Below the pieces are notes generated by a model, which was not told the origin of the DNA, did no database searches, and saw only the letters and a list, made by a program, of their open reading frames with translations. Position numbers and translations under genes: made by a program. Below are positions 53,055 through 64,000 of a stretch of DNA of 64,000 nt, one piece after another; the first letter of the stretch is position 1; every line of letters starts with the position of its first letter. Origin of the DNA: Apricaphanius iberus (taxonomy: Eukaryota > Chordata > Actinopteri > Cyprinodontiformes > Aphaniidae); contig JAPXFQ010001509.1 of NCBI GenBank assembly GCA_028564705.1, positions 555,784 to 619,783 of the forward strand. Reading direction: 5' to 3'.

Positions 53055-53345
53055 CAGGTGCTGGTCATATATTTAGAATATCATGAAAAAAGATAATTTA
53101 TTTAAGTAATTGCATTAAAAAAGTGAAACTTGTATATTACTTCAATTCATTATATACAGACTGATATATTTTAAATATTTTTTTCTTTTAACTTTCATGA
53201 TTATAACTGACGACTAATGAAAGTCCCAAATTCAGGATCTCAGAAAATTTGGATGTTGTGAAAATGTTCAACACTCTAAACACCTCCAGCCACACGCTAA
53301 TCAGCTAATAATTAACCAGCTCTGAGACACAAAGACCAAACAGAG
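53055..53345 (+). mobile_element. Left-end fragment of a third Tc1-like family
   Basis: It starts after TA with caggtgctggtcatatattt and continues with agaatatcatgaaaaaa, gtgaaacttgtatattact and a tcccaaattcaggatctcag block. This is the terminal region of a widespread vertebrate Tc1-like family. The transposase is absent; a SINE composite follows at 53404. Confidence 0.7.
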
Positions 53346-53403
53346 AAACCAGAGAAACTTCAAATGTAGAAAGAAATCATTACAGCAGGTTGGAAAAGAC
53401 AGA

Positions 53404-53880
53404 AAAGAAGGTGATCGGGTGCGCGGTGGTGCAGCTGGTAGCGCAGCTCACCTCACAGCTCGAAGGTCCTGGATTCGAATCCTGCCAGGGACGCTGTGGG
53501 TGCCGAGGGTGTGTTTGTTCCTCCATATCATCAGCACCCACACCCTGGGTGGGGTTGGCAAAAAGGCCTTTCTGTGTGGAGTTTGCACATTCCCTTGAAT
53601 AGCTAATGTGAGCTAATCCCACAAAAAAATGCACCACTTCTGGGCTGTACATTGCCCCCTCTTGGCTGACCAGGGCGCCTGAGGGATTGGGGAGGATCTG
53701 GCTGGATTAACCTGATCCTTCCACATGCTATGTCCAGCTGCAGAATCCCCACCCTCAGGTGAAAAGAAGGGTTCATCCCTCCTCAAAGCATGAAGGAGGC
53801 TTGAGCCCAGTGTAGGGCCCCCCTGGGGTTGGCAGAGGGAGAGCAATGCCCAGGACTGTACTTAGGGAAACTGGGTGATA
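53404..53880 (+). repeat. tRNA-derived SINE with a second repeat module
   Basis: It has an A-box region (gcgcggtggtgcagctggta) and a near-perfect B box (ggattcgaatcc) at 53472-53483, then a ggcctttctgtgtggagttt block. From about 53630 it continues with a second module (gggaggatctggctggatta, caggtgaaaagaagggttca) that in other fish occurs as a separate repeat. It is not a functional tRNA gene, since no acceptor stem can be drawn. Confidence 0.75.
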
Positions 53881-55017
53881 AATAATGGGGGGAAATACTG
53901 TGGGGAAAAAAACTTTCTAAGAAAAGGAGGTGATAACGTAGCGATAAGCATATAAATATTTTCTTTTAACTGTTGTGTTAGTTAACACTAGCCAATCCCA
54001 GTTAGGGAAACTACAGTAGTAGTAGATGAGCGGAGCAGAGGGAGGGACAGTGGAGAAAAAATGAGAAATCCCCGCTCGCCTGCTGACACACTGACGTGAT
54101 ACACCGACGCATCGATGTGGACTAAGTGTGCAAGCAGCGGAGTTTTAATTTTAAAGCATCAACTTTCGTCCTGCCTGGACATGCTGGCCGGTGGCTTTTT
54201 TTCTGAAAATCTCAAAACCTTGTTGTTCTTAAGGTGGACAGTAGCTGTTCCAGTAAAAATCCTAGTAGCAAATATCTACATCCATGACCTCATCCCCTAT
54301 CTTTACAGACGGCCGTTGGGTAAAGTTTCTATCACGGCTCTGCTAAATATCACAACATTATTTTTTGCTTGAAACAAATTAAGTGTTGAGTGTTACATGT
54401 CAAATTTCAGATTCTGTAAAAAAGCCATGAGAGGCAATGACCTGTATTTCGAAAAGCGTAAGTGCAATCTTAAAGCTAAAAATGGAACAGACAGGGTCAC
54501 CTTTATTTTTTTTTAGTAACTGCAATTTAAAAAAAGGGACTAAGGGCAAAAGCTTCAGCATTATTAGTTTGGCATGGCAAATCAGTCTTTGCCAAGTGTC
54601 TCCATATGTGTTGGTGGATTTCTAAATCTCCTTCCTTCAAACAGCCTTTAGTTCACTGAGATTCTGGGACTGATTTGTATGCACAGTTCTTTTGAGGTCT
54701 GCTCACTGATTTATGATTATCTCTGAGTGAGGGGACTCCAATGGATGAGGAAAAAGCCTTCAGCTTTATGTCTGTCGGGAGACAGTCTGTTGTGGATTTA
54801 TCTTTTCTTTTTTTTTTATGAGGAAGAAGTTCAGAAAATTTATAAAGTTTCTGTTCAGAGTTTGCGGGCAAAAACTAAATAAATTTTCTTTTTACTAGAA
54901 AAGTATGTACGTATTGAAAACTCAAAACCTAGAACTCATTTGTTGGGGAGGAGCTCAGTTAGAAAATCAAATCCACAAGAAGCGAATGACTGTTGACTGT
55001 TTTATGACAGTGGTTCT

Positions 55018-55227
55018 CATCCTGATTCTCAGGGCCCACCATCCTGCACACATTAATGAAATTAGGACATTACCGTCTTAAAATGTTCAGTCCTACCTGG
55101 TAACTGCCACTTCATATGAGTCAGGTGTGAGACAGGAGACATTGCATATCTTTAAAGTCTGTGGACTTACTCTGTGACCACATTAGTGGCCATCTGTTAA
55201 CCAGTGATATAAAGGAGCTGAACTGTT
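55018..55227 (+). repeat. Repeat fragment ending near poly-A
   Basis: The run gtggttctcatcctgattct followed by cagggcccaccatcctgcac is like a common vertebrate interspersed repeat start ('cagtggttctcaacctggtt'). Borders are uncertain. Confidence 0.4.
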
Positions 55228-55249
55228 AAAAAAAAAAAAAAAAAAAAAA
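55228..55249 (+). repeat. Poly-A run of 22
   Basis: It is a homopolymer run. It could be the tail of a retroposed sequence to its left, but none was identified. Confidence 0.85.
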
Positions 55250-57117
55250 GAGGCTGTGCTGTGAACAGCTCTCCAGCCAGTAGAGGTTATAGTAAAAACA
55301 ATAATACAATAACACAAACTATTCAATGCATTGATCACAAAGTGACAACCCTATTTTTAATACTACCACTCATAGAGGAATGAAATTAGCTTCACTACAA
55401 AATAGTAAGTGCACCTCCTGTTTTCCAACTACAGAAGAAAATATCTAAGTGACATAAAGCAAATTGAATGCCACCCGTGTATGCTTCTGCTGTTTTTAAT
55501 TTATCCAAATACTTTATTTATGAAACCTAACCCAAAACATAAACAATAGCTACTAGAAGATCCACCTCTAAACATTAAAACGACAAGTGTACATAACTGC
55601 AGCTATAGCTATATTAGTTAGCTCATTTTTGAGGCAAAAGTTAGGGATGTTTTCATCCTGATCTCAATGTAATCAGAACATTCTCCTAATGACTAGGCAT
55701 TTCTAAATGAATGGTATTGGAGCTGCTGACTAACCAACAAATTTTTCCTGCTGAGCTATCTGCTTTGGTTTCACATTAGCCAACCAGTAACACAGACAAC
55801 TTTAAATTATTGGTGAAATATAGGAATGTATTTTGTAATTCCTAATACAATTTTCAAATTGGTGGTACAAGCCTTAATCCAATAAATCCAGTTAAATCTT
55901 GATTGATTGATGCATTCAGCTGATGAAAGAAAGCAAAACAAAAAACAAAACAAAAAAACAAAACAAAAAAAACAAGCCTTAAAACACCAAAATGACACAA
56001 AGGCTTTGACAATGTTTTTGGAAAAACTAAGAATCCAACATTCTTTTCTTTTATAAATAAAATTAAATGGTTAATAGACATACAAACATGGATTTTAAAA
56101 GAATCTGGGTTCTGTGCAAAATAAAACAATTCAGGTTTGTCCAGTTGATACAGATTGTTGTGCTCGTTTTCGTCGCACGAAAGCTTCCATGTATCTCGTC
56201 TCTCCATATACCTTGAGTTGTTTTTTTTTATGTGAATCTAGCATTATGTATTCCTTAAACAATAAAACAGTTTTTATTTTTAATGTCAATAGTATAGATC
56301 AACAGATGCAGGATTTCTATTACCAATGCCGATATGTCGAGATCATAATAATCACTTATAATAATAATTACAAAATCATAAGCTAATGGCTAATATGTGC
56401 TGCCATTTTTTTAGGCCGAACTGTCACACTCATAACATTGGATCCACAACATTTCTAAACGTAATCACTTTTTAAACATTGCCGGTGTCTCCTGCAGTGT
56501 TTTCTGAAAATTCCTAAGAATCATTTGTGTCATGTATTCATTTAGATATATCCAAAATGTTTATTTATCTGACATAAGTGGTATTTTGCTGACATAAAAG
56601 ATATTAACAGAAAAAAAAAAATAGTGTACATTATTTGATCCCTTTCTCTTATTTTGGGAAGGACCGTTTTTAGAGAAACCCATGGTTAATTAATATGTAA
56701 AAGTTCTTATTACAGCTAACATGAAAACTTGTGAGGATGGGTTCCTTGCACTGTTCAAACTTAGGCTTTTGTGCAAATCGTAACCTGTGCTATTTGGTAC
56801 AACTCTTTTGATATCTCTTGCAAGGCAATGAAAAAATATAGATATTATGCAACATAACCCTGGAAAGAAAAGGTGTGATTATTAACCTAGATGGGAAAAA
56901 GTTAAAAAGATAATCATACAGAGCCATAAGAATTGGTTAAAGAGACAGGCTGCAAAGGCTTTTCACAATAAAAACAACTTTACTTTCACTTGAACACTTC
57001 CCACACTCATTGAAAAGACTTAAACCATTTTGGGTTCAACTTGATACTTCAAGGACTGCCTGGGAAAAAATAAATAATATAATGAATCAAAATAATAAGC
57101 CTCCACATGACATTCCG

Positions 57118-57352
57118 GTTTCTTTTCTTCACCCTCTTCCTTTCTTCCTTCTTGTCTCAGTTTCGTGTCCATGACTTCAGGAAATTGAACCCTCAGTAAT
57201 CACTAATAAAGATTTTTTCATACATATACATCAAGTGGAGTATTACAGCGAAGCTGTAATACTCTGCTTGGGAAAGTAAATCTGTTGGGCTTGTACTTGG
57301 TACTCAGACACCAATTCTGAGTGGCAAACTGCTAGACAGGACACGTAAAAAA
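57118..57352 (+). repeat. Unclassified GC-rich repeat family, copy B1 (right half only)
   Basis: It is closely similar to 42055-42292 throughout, including tcttccttcttgtctcagtt, tcaagtggagtattacagcg and gcttgggaaagtaaatctgt. It ends with the same gacaggacacgtaaaaaa. Confidence 0.85.
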
Positions 57353-57369
57353 ACAAAAACCCGCACACC

Positions 57370-57450
57370 TAGGGCTGCACGATTATGTCCACAAAAAAAA
57401 TCACGATTATTAATCACGATCATTCATCCAGTCCTGTAAAATATCTATTT
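57370..57450 (+). mobile_element. hAT-type end fragment
   Basis: The run tagggctgcacgattatgtc and the following aatcacgattattaatcacg are the ends of a frequent fish hAT class ('cagggctgcacgattatg'). Confidence 0.6.
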
Positions 57451-57550
57451 TCATTGCACCAATTATAAACTTTTAAAAATTAAAATTTTTTTGTGAAAAA
57501 TAAAACTTTAGATTAGAATAGATGATTAATAATGCAAAAAAACTAACAAA

Positions 57551-57555
<5 letters not shown>

Positions 57556-57619
<64 letters not shown>

Positions 57620-57640
57620 AATACATGTATATATATATTT
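57556..57640. repeat. (AT)n microsatellite, interrupted
   Basis: AT units have a phase break near 57600 and a tatatataaatacatgt decay tail. Confidence 0.95.
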
Positions 57641-58073
57641 AAAAGTACAAGCTAAATACAGTATGTCATTGCAGAGTGCAATCTCAAAGTGCAATTTATG
57701 GGAAACAATTACAGCTTATACAGAAAAGGCCTTTGACATTCCTTGCATCCAAATCTAGATGGAGAAAAACACTGTTCACTTTGAGTTGGGCATGCTGGAA
57801 TAGAGGAAATGGATTTATTTTTGTTTGGTTTTTCTCCAAATCTATATGCCTATGCCATATAGTAAATATAGTAATATAGTAATATAGTAAATGCTCCAGT
57901 CCTCCGCCTCTGCCGGATGGCAGATCCAGTAATAAAAACTAAGAATTACACATTCACTACACACAAGCATGGATTAATGAACACAATACTAACGTTTCTG
58001 GTAAGCTCCTGGTAAAAGCTAACTAATGACGATAGATTCAGCTCAAGATATGTCCGTCTACACCAATGTCCAC

Positions 58074-59290
58074 ACACCTATGTGTGTGTGCGAGCATGCA
58101 GGTCTGAATAAGGTTTCCCCATGCAAGTGATTGATAGCTGGTGTAAGGAACCGTCAATCCATCCTACAGGAATTGACACAGACATGAAGGAGGCAGGAGA
58201 CGCATGCATCCAGATTCCCACAGAGCGCAGGAGCCGCAGGCGGACCAGCGCAGGGCCGATCACCCACCAAGAGAGGAACAGATGGAAGCCCCAGGAAAAC
58301 ACCAAGCAGACGCAACGCTGGGGCCCGAGAGATCGCAGGGACGAGCCCACGGGCTCCGCCGGCAACAGGCTACGCCACGGCGGGCCCGGAACAGTACCAG
58401 GAGGCCACGGGGATCAGGGGCACCCCGCTCCCCAGCAGGGCCCCGACCACGGAACCGCCGAGGGGGGTCCCCCGCCGCATGGCAGGAGGCGCCCGCAGCC
58501 GAACGACTGACAATTCACGCCGCCGCCACCCTGGACCAATACCCACCGCCAAAAACCAGCCCCCCCCCCCACACACCCACATGCCAGGGAGCCACAGTAA
58601 AAGCCACAGCGGATGTACGCCCTCCCCATGCAGAGCGCCAAGATCTGGGGCCCAGCCAATGCCGGACAGCCCCCCCAGATGACCCGACCAGGCAGTAGAA
58701 CTCATGGAACTGGCAGGAGCTTGGGGGCCGGGCACGGTCCCCACCGATCCACCGGACAGCACCAACCTACTTTACAACCCCGGCACCCCCATAAGAAGTG
58801 CCCCAGTCAATCCAAGGAGGATGTCGGCCCGAAACAGCGGCCGCCCGACACACCGGCCCTAGGGCATCGAGAGCCATCATCGACCAGCAGGCAAGAGCAT
58901 CCATCTCCGACGGGGAGTGACGGAGGGGAAGAAGATGCACCAGGCCAGAGGGCAGCCAAACACCCAACCTGACAAGTAGACATAGACAGACAGAGACACT
59001 CATACGTATGCTCCCTCTCATGCGCACACATTCTTACATATACAGGACACACGAAAAAGGACGCTGTACACTCATTCATACACCCCATACATACTCTATA
59101 CTCCCAGGCCCAGGGACAGATGCCCCGATAGAGCACCCTGCCCCTGCACCTGGGAGACGGACCCCTTGCCCACCAGGACGGGGACAAGCAGACCGCCAAG
59201 GCCCCCACCCCGGCAAGAGTAGCCCACCAGCCTAGGTCCCCGACCAGACGGCCTGATAATCTACCCGGGCTCCAACCCCTGATGGTCCAA
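58074..59290 (-). repeat. Unclassified GC-rich repeat family, copy B2 (left half, extended)
   Basis: On the minus strand the part 58320-58074 matches 41735-41960. Beyond it, the sequence to 59290 extends the family upstream with about 1 kb of strikingly C/A-rich (plus-strand) DNA of high GC content. Long frames rich in Pro, Arg, Gly and His are open on several phases at once, as expected from composition, and show no domain. It may be the 5' region of a retroelement or a captured GC-rich sequence; this cannot be decided here. Confidence 0.65.
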
Positions 59291-59328
59291 CGAACAGGGG
59301 TGTGGAAAGACCTCTGACCTCTCTCCAG

Positions 59329-62060
59329 TCAGTACAGCGGGAGGCGACGTTTCTCCAGGCTGAACCTCCTCATCAGTCCATCCTTCCACTCATACTTGAA
59401 CTTTTGCGTGAGGTCCTTTTCAAAAGTAAGCTGAAAAAGCTGGGCCTTGCGTTTATGGAGCATGCTGCCTCGGAGAACACGCACTTTTAGCTTGGAAAAA
59501 GTGTTTTCACATACTGCTGTTGATGCTCCTAAGGTTAGGACCAGCGTGTATCCTCTAACAACAGTCAGCATTGCTTGGAGTGCATAGTTGAATGTACTGA
59601 GGATTTTGGCTATTGTCCATTTTCCGTCTTCAGGGGGAACCGTTGTATCAGCCATTTTCTTCACCAGAAACTCACGAGCCACAGTATATTCCGATTCAGC
59701 TCCAACTAATTTCAGCAGCGGCGTTACAATTCAATACAGTTACCTTAGATGGGTCCAGGAAATTATCCTCTGTCTCTGGGTCAAAGAGGTCAGTGTGCCA
59801 ATGAGCTCGCTACTGCGCTCACCAAAACATGCATCCATCTCTCTTTGCACAGCATCAATAACACTGTAAAATAACCTATTGAACTCAGTCTTTTCCTCTA
59901 TTTAACTCTGTGGCTGTCCAACTGTTCCTTCAACTGCAAATTCACTGAGGTTTTTGTTAACTGTGCGTCTTCTCTTGCTTGGACAGGGGCCGGTCACCGG
60001 CACAGCCTCGATGTCAGTGGCTGGAGGATCGGAGAGATCCCACAGTGCAGAAAATTCATTTTCTGTGCGCAGTTTCTTCACACAGTCGGACGCGCTGTTC
60101 ACAAGTGTCACCGCAGTGAACAAGTCCATATCTTCAGCTTGCAGTAGTCTGCTCGGTTGCTCGAAAAGAGAAAACAGCTTCATAACAAGGTGCACAATGA
60201 AAAGAAAACTGCGCTGCGTAATTGCACGGAGCAGGCCAGTGGCCCCGACACGCACCTCCGCTCCGAGGCCTTGTGTTCTCTATCTCAGTCAGTACTGTGG
60301 ATACGTCATGAAAACTGTTCACCACAACTTTGACCGTTGCCAAGTGGCCTGTCCATCTCTGGTCCAAGAGACGTTTCAGGGTCTCGCCTTTGTACAACAT
60401 GGCGACGGTTGGCTTCCTGTTGAAGTTATACAGTATGTTGCATATTCCAAAAAAAATCCTGGACAGCTGCTTCATTGGACATGGCATGAACCACAACCAG
60501 ATGAAGTTGGTGATTAAAACAGTGGATGTATGGTATGTCACAATCCAGTTTATTTTGGAGCAATTTCTGCACACCACCATGCCTGCCAGACATGAGTGAT
60601 GCGCCATCATAAACCTGATTTGGAATTTTTTCAGTGCTTAGTCCGGTGTTGGTGAGCTCATCAATGATTACACTTGTCAGAGCCTCTGCATCACCTTTCT
60701 TGGATGTAGCCATGACCAAGAGGCGCTCACAAGCAGTATAATTTTCATCAACAAAACGCACAACTATGGATATATTTTCCTGGCCTATATTATCCCGTGC
60801 GCCATCCACTTTAATTGAATACCAGCTATCCCCGACTTATCTCATCTGTCACAAGTTTGCGCATCATTTCGATTATCTCATTCTGTATCTGTGGGCTGGT
60901 ATATCGTGCATTCTGTAGGATTGTTTTTGTAATCCTGGTCAGTAGAGCTGTGTTGAAATAATCGAAAAATCGTTTCTGAATCGATTCTTATAGAAATCAA
61001 ATCGAATCGATTCACAAGTTCAAAAACAGATTTTATTTTTTAGAATAGTTTGCCCTTTTTAAAGTTAAAATGGGAAGGAACAGTCCAGACAGCCATTTTA
61101 AGTTTTGTGTCTTTTGTGTCAGGGTTAATACAGTTTTCTATGGTGAACTGTTACTTACCCATTGTTAAGTCATTGAATTTCTGGCATATAATTAAGATAA
61201 CAGAAAAAAAATAAGCTTTTGATAGCACTGACCGATATCAATATTGAATTGGATCAGATTGAATCGAATCGATTCAAAATCTTGAGTATCGGAATCGAAT
61301 TTTGAAATTTGAATCGATACCCAGCCCTACTGGTCAGTTCTGGATCTTTGCGCATTGAGTACTCAAAAAGAGACGACCACCCCATGTCATCTAGCACACT
61401 GGCAAAACCAGCATTATCTCCTCGTAACGGCAGCTGATTCACCACTAAAAACTCCACTACGTCAATTATGGCTGACATGCAGTATCTGTTGCGAGCCAGT
61501 TGCTTTGGAATTAAGAGAAAGCTCTTGAATCTCTTTTCCTGTCTCTTTACATTTTTCCGAATCTCTCCACTTTGTTTCGCAGGCTAAATTTTCTTTTGAA
61601 GCTGCATGCTTATTTAATCCCTTGCCTGTTTCAGTTGCATGTTTCCAGTCATTAAATCCCTTACTGGAGAAGGTTGAGTCGGATGAATCAGATTTGAATT
61701 TTCTGCAGACATAACAAAATGCTTTAATGCTTTCTACCGAGTACTCAAGCCTGTCCCTGTTCAAATATCAGTATGAGGAAAATTATAGTTTTCTTGAGCC
61801 AAACATTTTCACAGGATATGTTTTCATGATAACCTGTTTGGGTTTGTCTGTGCCGAGGTCAGACACAAATTCGACTGGCGGTTGTGTAAGGGATGACCTG
61901 CTGCTGCTGGGGGTAGCCTCCACTGCATTGCTGCTGCCAGGGTTGGGCTCCGTAGAGGTGCTAGCTGCAGGCTCCTGCTCTGACTGTTGTCCTTCTACTC
62001 CACTGACAACAACAGGCGTCGGGTTGTCTGATTTTGCAGAAATGATAAAGGAGTTTGAAG
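59329..62060 (-). pseudogene. hAT transposase gene of the ZMYM/TTF-finger type, decayed
   Basis: Read on the minus strand the parts follow in order. They are a Ser/Pro-rich N-terminus (about 62040-61850, VVSGVEGQQSEQEPAAST), a TTF-type zinc-finger region (61764-61470; FCYVCRKFK, FNDWKHATETGKGLNKHAAS), LRGDNAGFASVLDDMG, and the catalytic core (60870-60426) with KVDGARDNIGQENISIVVRF, the YDGASLMSGRHGGV motif and the IHCFNHQLHLVV motif. The C-terminal dimerisation region follows (59590-59400; ENTFSKLKVRVLRG). This is the hAT subgroup related to zinc-finger MYM-type 1-like proteins. A frameshift near 60838, further stops, and an inserted element at 60943-61329 make it non-functional. The element ends were not located with confidence. 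Confidence 0.88.
60943..61329. mobile_element. 387-bp hAT MITE nested in the hAT transposase
   Basis: The ends are tagagctgtgt and, read inward from the right, tagggctgggt. Both flanks carry ctggtcag (60935-60942 and 61330-61337), a perfect 8-bp duplication. The interior has repeated gaatcgattc-type motifs near both ends (about 60980-61015 and 61258-61320). Removing the insert and one duplication rejoins the two parts of the interrupted transposase. Confidence 0.93.
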
Positions 62061-62297
62061 GTGGGTTTTTTAAACCACTTACGTATATCCATAATATCTA
62101 ATTAATCGAAAGCTAGAAAAAAACTCTCCCTCTCTCACACATAAAAATGTGCGGTAACTTTCACGGCATTGATTTAGGCTACATTCACATCACGTATGTC
62201 TGTACACATCAATGCATGATCATTCCTATCAAAGAAAAACAGTTGTTTCTTTAGATTTTTTTATATCTTAGTGATGAAGGATTTAACATTAGTAGTT

Positions 62298-62327
62298 ATA
62301 ATAATAATAATAACAATAATAATAATA
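62298..62327. repeat. (AAT)n microsatellite
   Basis: About ten AAT-type units have one interruption. Confidence 0.9.
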
Positions 62328-62363
62328 GCAAAAAAAAAGTTTTTAGAGATGTTGGCCTCTTGT

Positions 62364-62432
62364 TGGGGGAGGGGGGCACAAGCACTTAGGTGGGGGTGGG
62401 GGGGTGGGGGGGGGTGGGGGGGGCTGAGGGGG
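62364..62432 (+). repeat. G-rich tract
   Basis: Runs of 5-9 G separated by single T, A or C make this a strong G-quadruplex candidate. It is shorter than, and unrelated in unit to, the tract at 31553-31803. Confidence 0.85.
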
Positions 62433-64000
62433 CACTCAGTGCTTAACAATCATGTCTGTGAGTAGCACCACTGATCAGTGCTAAAGGGTACCCATATAGC
62501 ATCAGAGAATAACAAGAGGTTGACTTGGAAGAAGCATGCCTTTGCTGCCTTTCTCTTTGTGAAGTTATAAACTGCTTCAACGAAGCTCTTCTTATTTAAC
62601 AAAGCCGATTTTTGGACATCTGCTCATTTCCTATGAGCTACTATCAATCAGCATGACTTAACAACAGTTCCTGCCAATAGTAGATACCACAACACTGGTG
62701 CTAAGTGTGTTCCTGAAAAAGTGAAGTGGAGACACAGTCATACTGTGAAGTTTCACTAAAATTACCCTGAAGTTCTGATAGTAGAAACATAGCTATTATA
62801 ACAGAGGGTAAATTGAACACTTAAAGGTGCTTAAAAGCACTTTTTTTTATTTAATCGAGTGAATCGCATCTGTATAGTTACCATTAGGATTGGCCAGTTA
62901 TCTCATCGTTTAAAATAAATCCTAATTAGAATTAGTTCACCTCACATAAGATCATCAATGACTGCTGTGTTTACGTTTCAAATAAAAATGTCAGGTCACT
63001 ACCTACACGCATCATGTTTTGTTTGTTTCTTTATTACTGAATCACATAAAGTACCTGAATTAACTTGTTGTTCAAAGTGTGAAAGTGTGCTATAGAAATT
63101 AAATTCCCTTGTCTTACCTTACCTAAACATATACCCAGGTTTAAAAAAGTTATGGCTTTAAAAACACACAAAATGTTGCAATCATGAAGAGGAATTGCTA
63201 GAATTACAAGTTTTGCTGTTCACAGCAAATAATAGATCAGTATTGTCCTTGATCTGTTCTGTTACTGAACAATCCTCAACAGCTGGTTGGAAGAAGGTTC
63301 CTAGACCTTTTGGATGTTGGAAAATATTTATAACTGCAAAAAATCTAATTGATCAAGGTCAGAGCAACTAAAAGAGCACCATTTTTTAAAGCAGTCTAGT
63401 TTTTGAACTGCAGGTTGCAAAAAATGATATGCTTGCTGTGTCAAAATGGCTGCAGTACAAACATTATAGTTTCAGGATAAATTTGATTATATTGCCCCCT
63501 TTTGGATGAGTGTCACAAATTAACATCATTCCTGTTCGTATCCGAATTCAGCCAGTTGACTATACAGTATAAGCATTTTATTAGACTGTTGTTTTGATTT
63601 ATTTGCTGAGAAATCCAATTAATTGTGTTTAGCTAACTGAAAGGGATTATCAGTCAATAAAAACGACCCAAAAGCAATAAGCAACCAGGTTAATCTTCTT
63701 TCACAAAAGTATTATTTTCCACTTAAAATAGGAATGCACTAAAAAAAGCATTCACATCAGGTTTTTGAACTTGTCAGAACCTTGGTAAATCCCAGTCTCC
63801 CAAAGGTAAATGCACAGCCATGGTTTGAAGAAGCCCAAACAAATAATATTTTGTCTTAAACAAAGCAAACTGTTTTTTGGCTTTCGTGAAAGGAAAAGCC
63901 TCTGATGTCTCATTTACATGTGGACAGCTTGATTTCTGCAAGGACTCCTCTCCTACAAGATTTCAAGCTAAGGGTTTTTTTTTGCTCTGTTTATTTACCT

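Noticed and set aside
53404..53490. Possible tRNA gene
   Set aside because: A and B boxes are present but no cloverleaf with an acceptor stem can be drawn; the context is a SINE.
58121..59235. Several overlapping Pro/Arg/His-rich open frames up to 164 codons
   Set aside because: They overlap in multiple phases and on both strands, follow base composition and lie in a repeat copy; no domain is seen.
59954..60517. 187-codon plus-strand open frame
   Set aside because: It runs antisense to the hAT transposase remnant, whose conserved motifs are on the minus strand.
63985..64000. Possible AMACR exon 3 donor (AG|gtaaataaac on the minus strand at the window edge)
   Set aside because: No coding sequence can be seen beyond the edge and the expected exon end (…ATG before the join) does not match.

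Overview
The window looks like nuclear DNA from a teleost fish, most likely a percomorph. It is AT-rich, protein-coding exons are short and widely spaced with GT/AG splice sites, and the rest is filled with transposons typical of fish genomes (Tc1-like elements, hAT and Harbinger-type elements and their short derivatives, tRNA-derived SINEs, an L2/Rex1-like LINE, AT microsatellites). The species cannot be named from the sequence.

Two cellular genes are present, both on the minus strand and both incomplete. SLC45A2 (MATP, the melanosomal transporter behind albinism type 4) has its first four coding exons at 20622-21093, 15887-16063, 8501-8925 and 7231-7374. The splice phases join into 406 uninterrupted codons, and the remaining exons should lie to the left of base 1. 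AMACR (alpha-methylacyl-CoA racemase) has its last two coding exons at 47426-47612 and 40369-40778, ending in a peroxisomal targeting tripeptide; its first exons lie right of 47612 and were not found before the window ends. The same two genes are neighbours in the same orientation in human (5p13), so this is conserved synteny. Here about 19 kb of repeat-rich DNA separates them.

Layout: 1-21093, SLC45A2 exons 4 to 1 with introns carrying SINEs, two hAT-type short elements and microsatellites; 21094-21460, SLC45A2 upstream region with an M-box-like MITF site; 21461-40250, intergenic DNA that includes a nested transposon block (27988-32354) and a Tc1 element with about 200-bp inverted repeats (34914-36508); 40369-47612, AMACR exons 5 and 4 with a LINE in antisense in the intron; 47613-64000, presumed AMACR intron 3 or upstream sequence with a second Tc1 element, a composite SINE, a GC-rich repeat family and a decayed hAT transposase gene that was itself hit by a smaller hAT element.

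The most unusual part is 29.2-32.35 kb. Inside a Harbinger-type element (13-bp perfect inverted ends, TAA target duplication, remnant Myb/SANT-like coding) sits a second unit. It carries nine copies, in both orientations, of a 13-bp motif (GTCCACCCTGTCA), an intron-containing gene remnant encoding a very basic N-terminal protein and a C-terminal Cys-rich plus possible beta-barrel protein, and a strongly G-rich minisatellite. It looks like an internally deleted copy of a little-described fish transposon family with its own iteron array.
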